Positions 1 through 5,609 of a stretch of DNA of 10,940 nucleotides are shown in pieces; positions within the stretch are counted from its first letter, which is position 1, and each line of letters starts with the position of its first letter. A program made the position numbers and the translations under genes. This stretch comes from an uncultured Bacilli bacterium. GTDB lineage: Bacteria; Bacillota_I; Bacilli_A; RF39; UBA660. The notes beneath the pieces were generated by a model that saw nothing but the letters and a program-made list of their open reading frames with translations, was not told the origin of the DNA and ran no database searches. The stretch is taken from positions 1 to 10,940 of the forward strand of contig CANQXM010000039.1 of NCBI GenBank assembly GCA_947627835.1, written 5' to 3'.

Positions 1-2
1 GT

Positions 3-344
3 ACGTCTGCATCATTTACCACCGGTGTTGATTATCCATCTGATGATAAATATTATGATTTGTATCAGTACGTTGAAAATGATGAGACTTATGAAAGAAT
101 GATCCTAGGTGATGCTACTGGTGAATTGGGACCATTTGGAAATGCCATATATGGATCACAAACAAGGCGAATAAGTTCATGGTTTACAGATGAGGCATGG
201 TTTGTCGTTCACGAGTGGCCTTGGTTCAACCGCGGTGGTGGTTGGAACATTGGTTCAGGAGTAGGAGTTTTTGCGTTTGGTCATGACCATGGTCGTGCAA
301 ATAGTGGCGTCAGTTTTCGAGTAGTTTTATCCCCAGTGAGTTAG
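3..344 (+). CDS. C-terminal part of a probable surface or pseudopilin-like protein with an SFRVVLSP tail
   Basis: The frame is open from the left edge of the window to the TAG at 342-344, so the start and most of the protein lie outside. The visible 113 residues carry short aromatic and glycine-rich motifs in order: GNAIYGSQ, SSWFTD, WPWFNRGG, GVFAF and the final SFRVVLSPVS. I recall this order from the C-terminal module of secreted proteins in gut Firmicutes, some annotated as type II secretion/prepilin-type proteins. The ending also recalls the GFR-V motif of the formylglycine-enzyme/C-type-lectin fold. Those links are from memory and inference. A likely role is an extracellular binding module. 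A TTG inside the frame at 60 has no convincing ribosome site and is not the start. An intrinsic terminator overlaps the stop codon. Confidence 0.6.
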   Translation, partial: TSASFTTGVDYPSDDKYYDLYQYVENDETYERMILGDATGELGPFGNAIYGSQTRRISSWFTDEAWFVVHEWPWFNRGGGWNIGSGVGVFAFGHDHGRANSGVSFRVVLSPVS

Positions 345-365
345 TCATCGTACTAACTCTTTTTT
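338..365 (+). terminator. Intrinsic terminator of the left-edge surface-protein gene
   Basis: GAGTTAGT (338-345) pairs perfectly with ACTAACTC (352-359) around a 6-nt loop, and six T follow (360-365). The stop codon TAG (342-344) is inside the 5' arm, so the 3' untranslated region is almost absent. Confidence 0.85.
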
Positions 366-371
366 GCATTT

Positions 372-397
372 AAAAAGAATAGTGCAAGACTATTCTT
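372..397 (-). terminator. Intrinsic terminator of the minus-strand InlB-repeat gene
   Basis: AAGAATAGT (375-383) and ACTATTCTT (389-397) form a 9-bp stem with a 5-nt loop. Read on the minus strand, the stem is followed by a T run (374-372). The gene's stop codon (392-390) lies in the stem. With the + strand terminator at 338-365 it insulates the two convergent genes within about 60 bp. Confidence 0.75.
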
Positions 398-698
398 CTA
401 AAGACGTATCATCGGTTATTTCTGCCCAATAAGCAATTAATTTCATGTTCTTGGTTATTCCATATCCAAAGTTAAAACGCTCTCCTTCTTCTGTGTACCA
501 ACCTAAGAACATCCATCCATCCTTTTTGGGCGCATCGGGTTCTTCAATTGGAATTCCTTTTTTGGTTTCTACTTTTTGAACTAATTGATCATCAATATAA
601 AATCCTACTGTATATTTGTTAGTTTTAAAAAATATAAGAATACCTAATAATAAAATAATAACTATACAACCTAGTATAATTCCTGAAATTTTTTTCAT
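390..698 (-). CDS. Small membrane-anchored protein with one InlB B-repeat-like domain
   Basis: This 102-residue protein has a short basic N-terminus (MKK), one hydrophobic segment at about residues 5-24, then about 65 residues in the pattern of a Listeria-Bacteroides/InlB B-repeat (Flg_new-type beta-grasp fold). The key part is the GWMFLGWYTEEGERF block followed by NMKLIAYW. In known proteins these repeats occur in tandem on long extracellular proteins; here there is a single copy behind one transmembrane anchor. It should sit in the membrane with the repeat outside. The ATG at 698-696 has AGAGGT about 5 nt upstream and an extended -10 promoter just beyond. The domain call rests on motif recognition; the function is unknown. 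Confidence 0.8.
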   Translation of the reverse strand: MKKISGIILGCIVIILLLGILIFFKTNKYTVGFYIDDQLVQKVETKKGIPIEEPDAPKKDGWMFLGWYTEEGERFNFGYGITKNMKLIAYWAEITDDTSLEE

Positions 699-714
699 AT
701 TTTACCTCTTTCCC

Positions 715-744
715 ATTATATCACGATGAGACTTTTTTCGACAA
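715..744 (-). promoter_or_regulatory. Promoter of the minus-strand InlB-repeat gene
   Basis: On the minus strand a perfect TATAAT (720-715) is preceded by TG with a one-base gap, making an extended -10. TTGTCG (744-739) gives a partial -35 with an 18-nt spacer. The -10 lies about 17 nt upstream of the start codon, so the leader is very short. Confidence 0.65.
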
Positions 745-751
745 GTTTATT

Positions 752-760
752 TGATATAGT
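752..760 (+). promoter_or_regulatory. Possible extended -10 promoter for cse60 and the flippase gene
   Basis: TGATATAGT is an extended -10 like element (TG, one base, TATAGT) 20 nt upstream of the preferred TTG start of the Cse60-like gene. No good -35 is visible. Sporulation sigma factor use cannot be judged from this. Confidence 0.35.
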
Positions 761-767
761 GAAAAAA

Positions 768-771
768 AGGG
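768..771 (+). promoter_or_regulatory. Ribosome binding site that favours the TTG start of cse60
   Basis: AGGG at 768-771 touches the ATG at 772 with no spacer, but lies 9 nt before the in-frame TTG at 781-783. The spacing favours TTG. Confidence 0.5.
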
Positions 772-780
772 ATGATATTT

Positions 781-960
781 TTGAAAGTAAAGTGTTTTGA
801 TGAATCACATGAACATGATTTGGAAGAAAAAATAAATGGGTTCCTTTCTTCCATAAATGCTGATATAATTGATATTAGATATGCCGTTGCTACCAGTGTT
901 TGTGGAGAAGAACAAATTTATTGCTTTTCAGCAATGGTGGTATATTGTGAGAAAGAATAA
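781..960 (+). CDS. cse60: Cse60-like small sporulation-associated protein
   Basis: With the TTG start at 781 the product is 59 residues (62 if the ATG at 772 is used). It matches what I recall of the Cse60/DUF2758 family in length and pattern: an N-terminal KVKCFDESHEHDLEEKIN block, a central DIIDIRYAVA block and a C-terminal GEEQIYCFSAMVVY block. In Bacillus subtilis cse60 belongs to the mother-cell sigma-E regulon; its molecular role is not known. The predicted fold is small alpha/beta and cytosolic, with no signal peptide. It ends 10 nt before the flippase start, so the two are probably co-transcribed. The family call is from memory of the pattern; whether this organism sporulates is not shown by this window. 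Confidence 0.72.
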   Translation: MKVKCFDESHEHDLEEKINGFLSSINADIIDIRYAVATSVCGEEQIYCFSAMVVYCEKE

Positions 961-970
961 GTGGTTTCTA

Positions 971-2611
971 ATGAAGAAAAGTTCTTTTGTGGAAGGAACT
1001 GTAATTGCAACCATTGCAATTGTTTTTACTAAGATTTTAGGAATGTTATATGTAATTCCTTTTTATGCCATTATTGGGGTGCAAGGAGCAGCTTTATATG
1101 CTTATGCTTATAATATTTATGTTATTTTCTTAGATATTTCTACGGCGGGACTTCCTACTGCAATTAGTAAAGTTATTAATGAGTTTAATACTTTATCACA
1201 GATGGATGCAAAAGTTCGTGCTTATCGTTTAGGAAAACAATTAATTTCTTTTTTGTCTGTTCTTGCTTTTGTTTTATTATTTGTTGGAGCTCCTTTTATT
1301 GCTGAGTTAATTTTAGGAGATTTACAGGGTGGAAATACTATTTCACAGGTTGCATTTGTTATTCGTTGTGTTTCGTTTGCTCTTTTAGTGATTCCTTATT
1401 TAAGTGTTTCGCGTGGATATTTACAAGGACATAATATTATTAATGTTTCTAGTATTAGTCAAGTGATTGAGCAATTAGTTCGTATTTTATTTATTTTATT
1501 TGGTAGTTATCTGGCTTTAAATTTTTTGCATCTTTCTTTAACGACTGCTGTTGGTATTGCGGTTTTTGGAGCCTTTGCTGGTGGACTTGCTACCATGCTT
1601 TATGTCCTTTCCAAAATAAAACAGAATAAGAAAGCTTTGCAGCTAGAAGGAAATCTTACTAAAGATCCTGTTTCAAATCAAGTTATTTTAAAGAAAATTA
1701 TTACATATGCAATTCCTTTTGTGGTAATTAGTATTGCTAGTTCTTTATATCATTTTATTGATATGGTATTTATTTCTAGAACTTTAAATTATCTTTCTTT
1801 TGATGCGAGTACGGTGGAGTTTGTTACAACTTCCATTACGACTTGGAGTAATAAAATTGCTATGATTATTACTTCAATTGCAATGGGAATGAGTATTAGT
1901 TTAATTCCAAATATTGTCGAGGCATTTACTTTAAAGAAATGGAATATTGTCAATTTTAAATTAAATAAAGCCTTAGAGATTTTGTTTGTTGTTTGTCTTC
2001 CAATGGCTTTTGGTTTATCTTTGCTTTCCAAAGGAGTTTGGAGTATCTTTTTTGGATATAGTGAGTTGGGTGCAAAGATTTTGGCTATTTTTATTTTTCC
2101 AACGGTTTTATATAATTTGTATACTATTACGAGTACGACATTACAAAGTGTCAATAAGTTTAAAGCCTTTTATTTTGTTACCATCTTGGGTTTATTTTTA
2201 AATGCGATTTTAGATGTTCCTTTGATGCTTCTTTTTCATTCTTTACATTGGGATGCTTGGATTGGAGCAGGAATTGCTACGATGATTGGTTATTTTGTAA
2301 GTAGTGTGTTGGCACTTTATTTCTTAAAGAAAGATCATGGCCTTGTATATAAGAGAGTTTTTATACTTCTTGGTAAACTTATGGTTCCTCTTGTTTCGAT
2401 GATTGTGGTTGTTTTATGTTTAAAATGGCTTATTCCTGTTTCTTATGTTAGTCGTGTTTCTTGTATCTTTTATGTAGGAGTCATTTCCCTTGCTGGTGCT
2501 ATTGTTTATTTGTTTATTTGCTATAAAATGGGAATTTTAAGTGATGTTTTTGGTGAAAAATATTTAAATGAAATCATTAAAAAACTTACCTTTGGTAAGA
2601 TAAGTCTTTAG
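971..2611 (+). CDS. SpoVB/YtgP (MurJ-like) lipid-linked oligosaccharide flippase
   Basis: The 546-residue integral membrane protein has about 14 hydrophobic segments spread over its whole length, the size and layout of the MOP-superfamily polysaccharide flippases. The N-terminus (SSFVEGTVIATIAIVFTKIL, then GAALYAYAYNIY and the STAGLPTAISK block) is typical of the SpoVB/YtgP branch. YtgP acts as the MurJ lipid II flippase in Bacillus, and SpoVB is its spore-cortex relative. The reaction is inferred to be transfer of lipid-linked precursor across the cytoplasmic membrane. I chose ATG 971 over the upstream in-frame ATG 869, because the latter would overlap cse60 almost entirely and adds a non-conserved extension. 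The ribosome site AAGTGG, overlapping the cse60 stop, is weak. The stop codon directly abuts the stop of the minus-strand gene. Which branch (YtgP or SpoVB) cannot be settled by eye. Confidence 0.9.
   Translation: MKKSSFVEGTVIATIAIVFTKILGMLYVIPFYAIIGVQGAALYAYAYNIYVIFLDISTAGLPTAISKVINEFNTLSQMDAKVRAYRLGKQLISFLSVLAFVLLFVGAPFIAELILGDLQGGNTISQVAFVIRCVSFALLVIPYLSVSRGYLQGHNIINVSSISQVIEQLVRILFILFGSYLALNFLHLSLTTAVGIAVFGAFAGGLATMLYVLSKIKQNKKALQLEGNLTKDPVSNQVILKKIITYAIPFVVISIASSLYHFIDMVFISRTLNYLSFDASTVEFVTTSITTWSNKIAMIITSIAMGMSISLIPNIVEAFTLKKWNIVNFKLNKALEILFVVCLPMAFGLSLLSKGVWSIFFGYSELGAKILAIFIFPTVLYNLYTITSTTLQSVNKFKAFYFVTILGLFLNAILDVPLMLLFHSLHWDAWIGAGIATMIGYFVSSVLALYFLKKDHGLVYKRVFILLGKLMVPLVSMIVVVLCLKWLIPVSYVSRVSCIFYVGVISLAGAIVYLFICYKMGILSDVFGEKYLNEIIKKLTFGKISL
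2579..2599 (-). terminator. Terminator of the minus-strand coiled-coil gene, inside the flippase CDS
   Basis: CTTACC (2585-2590) and GGTAAG (2594-2599) form a 6-bp, 3-nt-loop hairpin. On the minus strand it is followed at once by six T (2584-2579). It lies entirely within the last codons of the flippase gene. On the + strand the same hairpin lacks a good T run, so it should act mainly for the minus-strand gene. Confidence 0.65.
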
Positions 2612-2938
2612 TTATACCATGTACATGCCGTTTTCGGGATTATTTAGATTGTCATTTGAGTAGTAAGTGGTTCCTTCTAATTTACTGATGCGGTTTTCAA
2701 GTCGATTTATATTTCTTTCTAGTTTGGCCATACGACTTTCGAGTTCGTTTATGCTTTCATCATTATTATAAGGTGTTTCTTTCATCATGGGTGTCATCAT
2801 TCCCATAACGGGAGCATTTGCATAAAAACTGCCATTTGCCATGGTATTTACTTGTGGCATCATGTAAGGCATGGTATTATTATAAGCAGTCATATTCATG
2901 GCAGAACTTTCAAAAAAGGAATTGCGGTCTTTTTTCAT
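2612..2938 (-). CDS. Met/Asn/Tyr-rich small protein with C-terminal coiled coil (possible spore-coat-like protein)
   Basis: The product is 108 residues from ATG 2938. A strong AAGGAGGT (2952-2945) stands 6 nt before this ATG and only 3 nt before an in-frame TTG at 2941, which decides the start. Residues 1 to about 60 are low-complexity, rich in Met, Asn, Tyr and Pro, with motifs such as MPYMMPQ and PVMGMMTPMM. The stretch from about 62 to 90 (INELESRMAKLERNINRLEN and onward) has heptads of a short coiled coil. There is no signal peptide or membrane segment. Low-complexity N-terminus plus coiled coil is seen in spore coat and other self-assembling proteins, but I recognise no family and the coat idea is inference. 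The gene abuts the flippase stop and is divergent from trmB. Confidence 0.8.
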   Translation of the reverse strand: MKKDRNSFFESSAMNMTAYNNTMPYMMPQVNTMANGSFYANAPVMGMMTPMMKETPYNNDESINELESRMAKLERNINRLENRISKLEGTTYYSNDNLNNPENGMYMV

Positions 2939-2944
2939 CAAGAT

Positions 2945-2952
2945 ACCTCCTT
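2945..2952 (-). promoter_or_regulatory. Strong ribosome binding site of the coiled-coil gene
   Basis: The minus strand reads AAGGAGGT, almost perfectly complementary to the 16S 3' end, 6 nt before ATG 2938. It is one of the best ribosome sites in the window and suggests high translation. Confidence 0.8.
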
Positions 2953-2969
2953 ATAAAAGTATATGTTTA

Positions 2970-2975
2970 ATTATA
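2970..2975 (-). promoter_or_regulatory. Possible -10 element of the coiled-coil gene
   Basis: TATAAT on the minus strand lies 32 nt upstream of the ATG, but no recognisable -35 stands 16-18 nt above it. A CATATACTT element closer to the gene (minus strand, about 2965-2957) resembles sporulation-type -10 sequences and is an alternative. Confidence 0.35.
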
Positions 2976-2990
2976 GAAAGTAGTGATTAG

Positions 2991-3647
2991 GTGCGACTTC
3001 GAAATGTAAAAAATGCTAGAGAAAAGTTGCTTTCAAGTCCTTATTTTATTGAAAATCCAATGGAATATAAGGGAACTTGGAAACATTATTTTCAGGGAAA
3101 AGTGGATGAGCTTCCTTCAAAAATTTGTGTGGAAATTGGTTGTGGAAAAGGACAGTTTTTGGTATCCATGGCTCAAAAGTATCCGGATGTCTGTTTTATT
3201 GGAATTGAAAAGTATGAAAGTGTTTTAGTAAGAGCTGTTGAACTTGCTAGTAATTTTTCGTTATCCAATTTATGTTTTCTTGCTTTAGATGCCAAAGAGA
3301 TTACTAATGTGTTTGCTTCAGAAATTGATACGTTATATCTTAATTTTTCAGATCCATGGCCGAAAGCGCGACACGCTAAGCGAAGACTTACTAGTTTTTC
3401 CTTTTTAAAACTTTATGATGAAATTTTTGCGGGGGATGCGAAAATTATTCAAAAAACTGATAATTTAATTTTGTTTGCAAGTAGTTTGGAAAACTATAGT
3501 CAGTATGGGTATGTGTTACAAACGGTATGTATGGATTTACATCATTCTTCTATTCCCAATGTGATGAGTGAATATGAGATGCGTTTTTCTAAGCTAGGTG
3601 AAAAAATTAATTATGTAGAAGCCATTAAAAAGAAAAGTGAAAAATAA
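2991..3647 (+). CDS. trmB: tRNA (guanine-N7-)-methyltransferase TrmB
   Basis: TrmB uses S-adenosylmethionine to methylate N7 of G46 in the variable loop of tRNAs. The 218 residues match the family length. The N-terminus MRLRNVKNAREKL is the usual start and justifies the GTG codon at 2991, although its ribosome site is weak. The SAM-binding glycine loop is EIGCGKGQF (residues 48-56). The family signature, with the catalytic Asp region, is FSDPWPKARHAKRRL (119-133). KTDN and the final YEMRFSKLGEKI block complete the pattern. No key residue appears to be missing. The gene is read divergently from the coiled-coil gene with about 50 bp between starts and is followed by a terminator, so it is probably monocistronic. 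Confidence 0.96.
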   Translation: MRLRNVKNAREKLLSSPYFIENPMEYKGTWKHYFQGKVDELPSKICVEIGCGKGQFLVSMAQKYPDVCFIGIEKYESVLVRAVELASNFSLSNLCFLALDAKEITNVFASEIDTLYLNFSDPWPKARHAKRRLTSFSFLKLYDEIFAGDAKIIQKTDNLILFASSLENYSQYGYVLQTVCMDLHHSSIPNVMSEYEMRFSKLGEKINYVEAIKKKSEK

Positions 3648-3676
3648 AGATTTGTGATGTTTTTTCACCTTTTTTT
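3637..3676 (+). terminator. Probable intrinsic terminator after trmB
   Basis: GTGAAAAA (3637-3644, overlapping the end of trmB) pairs with TTTTTCAC (3661-3668), and seven T follow (3670-3676). The loop is 16 nt, larger than usual, which lowers certainty. Confidence 0.6.
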
Positions 3677-3681
3677 ACTGC

Positions 3682-3710
3682 TTGTTCGTTTTCGTGATTT
3701 TTGGTATAAT
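3682..3710 (+). promoter_or_regulatory. Extended -10 promoter of the lipoprotein/YtxH operon
   Basis: A perfect TATAAT (3705-3710) is preceded by TGG, giving an extended -10. TTGTTC (3682-3687) forms a partial -35 at exactly 17 nt. It sits just after the trmB terminator and 25 nt before the lipoprotein start. No comparable promoter is visible before the three following genes. Confidence 0.75.
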
Positions 3711-3735
3711 AGAAAAGGAAGTCTGGAGGAAGGAC

Positions 3736-4380
3736 ATGAAGAAAATCGTATTGTTATTCGTCGCACTCTTTTTGGTTTCTGGTTGTTCTTCTCTTCAAAA
3801 TGAGAGCTTAGATTCCATATTAAAAATGGGTGTTGAAAGTAACATTTCTATTACCAATACTTACCGAACTGGATACAAGTATTATTTACCAAAGGGTATG
3901 AAAAATATTACGAATCAAGATTATAATGAAGTTATTTATAGTGATCAGTATCCGTTTTATTTATATGTCGATGTAGTCAGCTATTTTAATCATGTTCAAT
4001 ATCAATATAAAGAGAGTAATCAGTATTATTTTTCTAGAACAATTCAATATAAAGATTTCTATGGATATTTACAAATTAAAAACTTAGGGAATGACAAATA
4101 TTTTGTTGAAATCATGTATAATTATGCTAAAATAGAAGTGATAGTAGCAGAAAAGGATATTAAGAAGTCAGTCGCTTATGCTATAGCGATCTTGCAATCA
4201 GTAACCTACAATGATACTGTTTTGGGGAGTTTGATGGGTGATAATGTTTTAAATTCCAATGAATTAGAATTTGATATTTTTGAAACGGCGAAGAGTGAAA
4301 GTAATTATTTGGAAATGGTAGAACAATATGACCAATATACCGACAGCAATGATGTACCCGATATGGATTTTATCAAATGA
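3736..4380 (+). CDS. Predicted lipoprotein of unknown function
   Basis: The 214-residue product begins with a type II signal peptide: basic MKK, a hydrophobic core, then the lipobox VSGC with the modified Cys at residue 17. It should be anchored to the outer face of the cytoplasmic membrane. ATG 3736 is chosen because GGAGGAAGG precedes it and the signal peptide starts there; the open frame upstream runs through the promoter. The mature part is rich in Tyr, Asn and Ile with alternating beta-like segments (YKYYLPKGM, YPFYLYVDVV, YYFSRTIQY, YFVEIMYNYAKIEVIV) and a polar, acidic tail. I recognise no family. It is first in an operon with three envelope-type genes, ending 13 nt before the next start, which suggests an envelope role. 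Confidence 0.85.
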   Translation: MKKIVLLFVALFLVSGCSSLQNESLDSILKMGVESNISITNTYRTGYKYYLPKGMKNITNQDYNEVIYSDQYPFYLYVDVVSYFNHVQYQYKESNQYYFSRTIQYKDFYGYLQIKNLGNDKYFVEIMYNYAKIEVIVAEKDIKKSVAYAIAILQSVTYNDTVLGSLMGDNVLNSNELEFDIFETAKSESNYLEMVEQYDQYTDSNDVPDMDFIK

Positions 4381-4388
4381 GGATGGTG
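4379..4388 (+). promoter_or_regulatory. GAGGATGGTG translation-initiation element before the 303-aa gene
   Basis: GAGGATGGTG overlaps the lipoprotein stop and ends 5 nt before ATG 4394. The same ten bases recur at 5291-5300 before the next gene. The position favours ATG 4394 over the upstream in-frame ATG 4328. Confidence 0.5.
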
Positions 4389-4393
4389 CGAAC

Positions 4394-5305
4394 ATGGGAC
4401 TTATTAGCAAGTTAAAAAATGTGTTATTTGAAGAAGAAGAGGTTGAAGAAGAAAAACCAGTTAAAGAGGAAACTAGTGTCAAAGAACCCGCTAAGAAAAA
4501 GGAACCGGTCAAGATGACGTTTGATGCTGATGATGAGGAAGATTTAGTCAGTGATCGAGAACTTTTTAAAGCAGAACCGACTTTTAATTTTCCGGCTTTT
4601 GATGAGCATGAGTTTGAAGAAGTAAAAAAAGAAGAAACGATTGATGTTCCGAATTATGAAAAAACACAAGAAGCCAAGGGACGTGTAAAACCTGTGTCTG
4701 TTATGGATGTTGAAAGAGGCAGAACCCGTAGTGATTATCGTTATGATTATAAAGAAAGTTATGCTTCTGAGACGAAGGAATATCCTCGTAAGCCACGAGA
4801 AAAAATTGCATCAGAGCCTGCTACAAAAAGAAAGTTTGTTCCATCTCCGGTGATTTCTCCGGTTTATGGTGTACTTGATAAAAATTATCGTAAGGAAGAT
4901 ATCGTTGTTCGCGGAGAAGAAAAGAAGACCATTGATGTAGATAGTGTACGAAAGAAAGCTTTTGGAACCCTTGAAGATGATATTGAAAAAACATTAAGTA
5001 CCTCAAGTAAGGATTTTTATAAAGAAGAAAAAACTTTTGAAGAACCAAAAGATAAGAAGTTAGAAGAGTTATTAAATGAAACTGCAGAAGAAATTATTCC
5101 TGTTCATGAAACCAAAAAGGCTAGTCATTCATTTAATATAGAAGAAGAGTCAGTAAAGAAAATGCCAAAACGAAGTGATGAACTAGAAGTTTTGGATCGA
5201 CCAGTCAAAAAGAGTATCGAAGAAAAGTTAGAAGATGAGACACTCGAAAATGATTTGTTTGATTTAATTGATTCTATGTATGAAACAAGAGAGGATGGTG
5301 AATAG
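4394..5305 (+). CDS. Highly charged, probably disordered protein with conserved-looking short motifs
   Basis: This 303-residue protein begins with a short amphipathic-looking helix (MGLISKLKNVLF) resembling the N-termini of membrane-associated division proteins such as SepF. A Glu-run follows, then about 250 residues rich in Lys, Glu, Asp, Ser and Pro with no signal peptide or membrane segment. Two islands stand out from the disorder: PVISPVYGVLDKNYRKED at about 152-169, and a hydrophobic/acidic C-terminal helix DLFDLIDSMYE at about 287-297. I believe the first resembles a motif in uncharacterised Bacilli proteins, but I cannot name the family. The layout suits a membrane-peripheral linker or adaptor with peptide motifs for partners. 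The gene lies between a lipoprotein and TM/YtxH-like genes, with the next start 2 nt after its stop. Confidence 0.82.
   Translation: MGLISKLKNVLFEEEEVEEEKPVKEETSVKEPAKKKEPVKMTFDADDEEDLVSDRELFKAEPTFNFPAFDEHEFEEVKKEETIDVPNYEKTQEAKGRVKPVSVMDVERGRTRSDYRYDYKESYASETKEYPRKPREKIASEPATKRKFVPSPVISPVYGVLDKNYRKEDIVVRGEEKKTIDVDSVRKKAFGTLEDDIEKTLSTSSKDFYKEEKTFEEPKDKKLEELLNETAEEIIPVHETKKASHSFNIEEESVKKMPKRSDELEVLDRPVKKSIEEKLEDETLENDLFDLIDSMYETREDGE
5291..5300 (+). promoter_or_regulatory. GAGGATGGTG ribosome site for the TTG-started gene at 5308
   Basis: The same ten bases as at 4379-4388, here within the last codons of the 303-residue gene and 7 nt before TTG 5308. It supports TTG as a true start and coupling to the upstream gene. 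Confidence 0.5.
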
Positions 5306-5307
5306 GG

Positions 5308-5607
5308 TTGAATTTTTGGTTAGAATTTTTACCGATTGTTATTTATATTTTGCTAATTATTATTTTAATTGTAGGAATTATTTTAGGAATCCGGTTAATT
5401 CTATTATTAGGAAAAGCTGAAAGAGTTGTCGAAGATGTTAATCGAAAAGTGAAATCTTTAGATGGGATCTTTCATATTATAGATACTGCAACAGATAAAA
5501 TTGTATTTGTTACAGATAAAGTTGTGGAAAGCGTTATGGCTTTTATTTCCAAAATATTCATAAGATCTGAGGAAAAACCTCGGGTATCAAAGAAAGAGGG
5601 TAAATAA
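5308..5607 (+). CDS. Single-TM YtxG/DUF948-like membrane protein
   Basis: The 99-residue protein has a long N-terminal hydrophobic segment (about residues 7-37, almost all Ile/Leu/Val/Gly), then an amphipathic helix with KAERVVEDVNRKVKSLDGI and TDKIVFVTDKVVESV blocks, and a basic tail. This is the architecture of DUF948 proteins such as Bacillus YtxG, and ytxG lies next to ytxH in Bacillus just as here. The call therefore rests on layout and neighbour more than on sequence identity. The start is TTG at 5308, 2 nt after the previous stop; no later start preserves the membrane segment. It probably sits in the cytoplasmic membrane with its helix inside. Function is unknown; in Bacillus the homologous pair is a general-stress locus. 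Confidence 0.75.
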   Translation: MNFWLEFLPIVIYILLIIILIVGIILGIRLILLLGKAERVVEDVNRKVKSLDGIFHIIDTATDKIVFVTDKVVESVMAFISKIFIRSEEKPRVSKKEGK

Positions 5608-5609
5608 AT

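Noticed and set aside
869..970. N-terminal extension of the flippase to an ATG at 869
   Set aside because: It would overlap the Cse60-like gene out of frame and adds residues without a membrane or family pattern. ATG 971 begins the conserved N-terminus.
1789..2154. Minus-strand open frame inside the flippase
   Set aside because: It lies opposite a well-supported membrane-protein gene, its composition mirrors that gene, and no ribosome site supports it.
4378..4380. Read-through of TGA as tryptophan (mycoplasma code)
   Set aside because: Genes end sensibly at TGA (lipoprotein and AbiEii-like genes, the latter with a second TGA directly behind), and no internal TGA is needed to complete any recognised protein.
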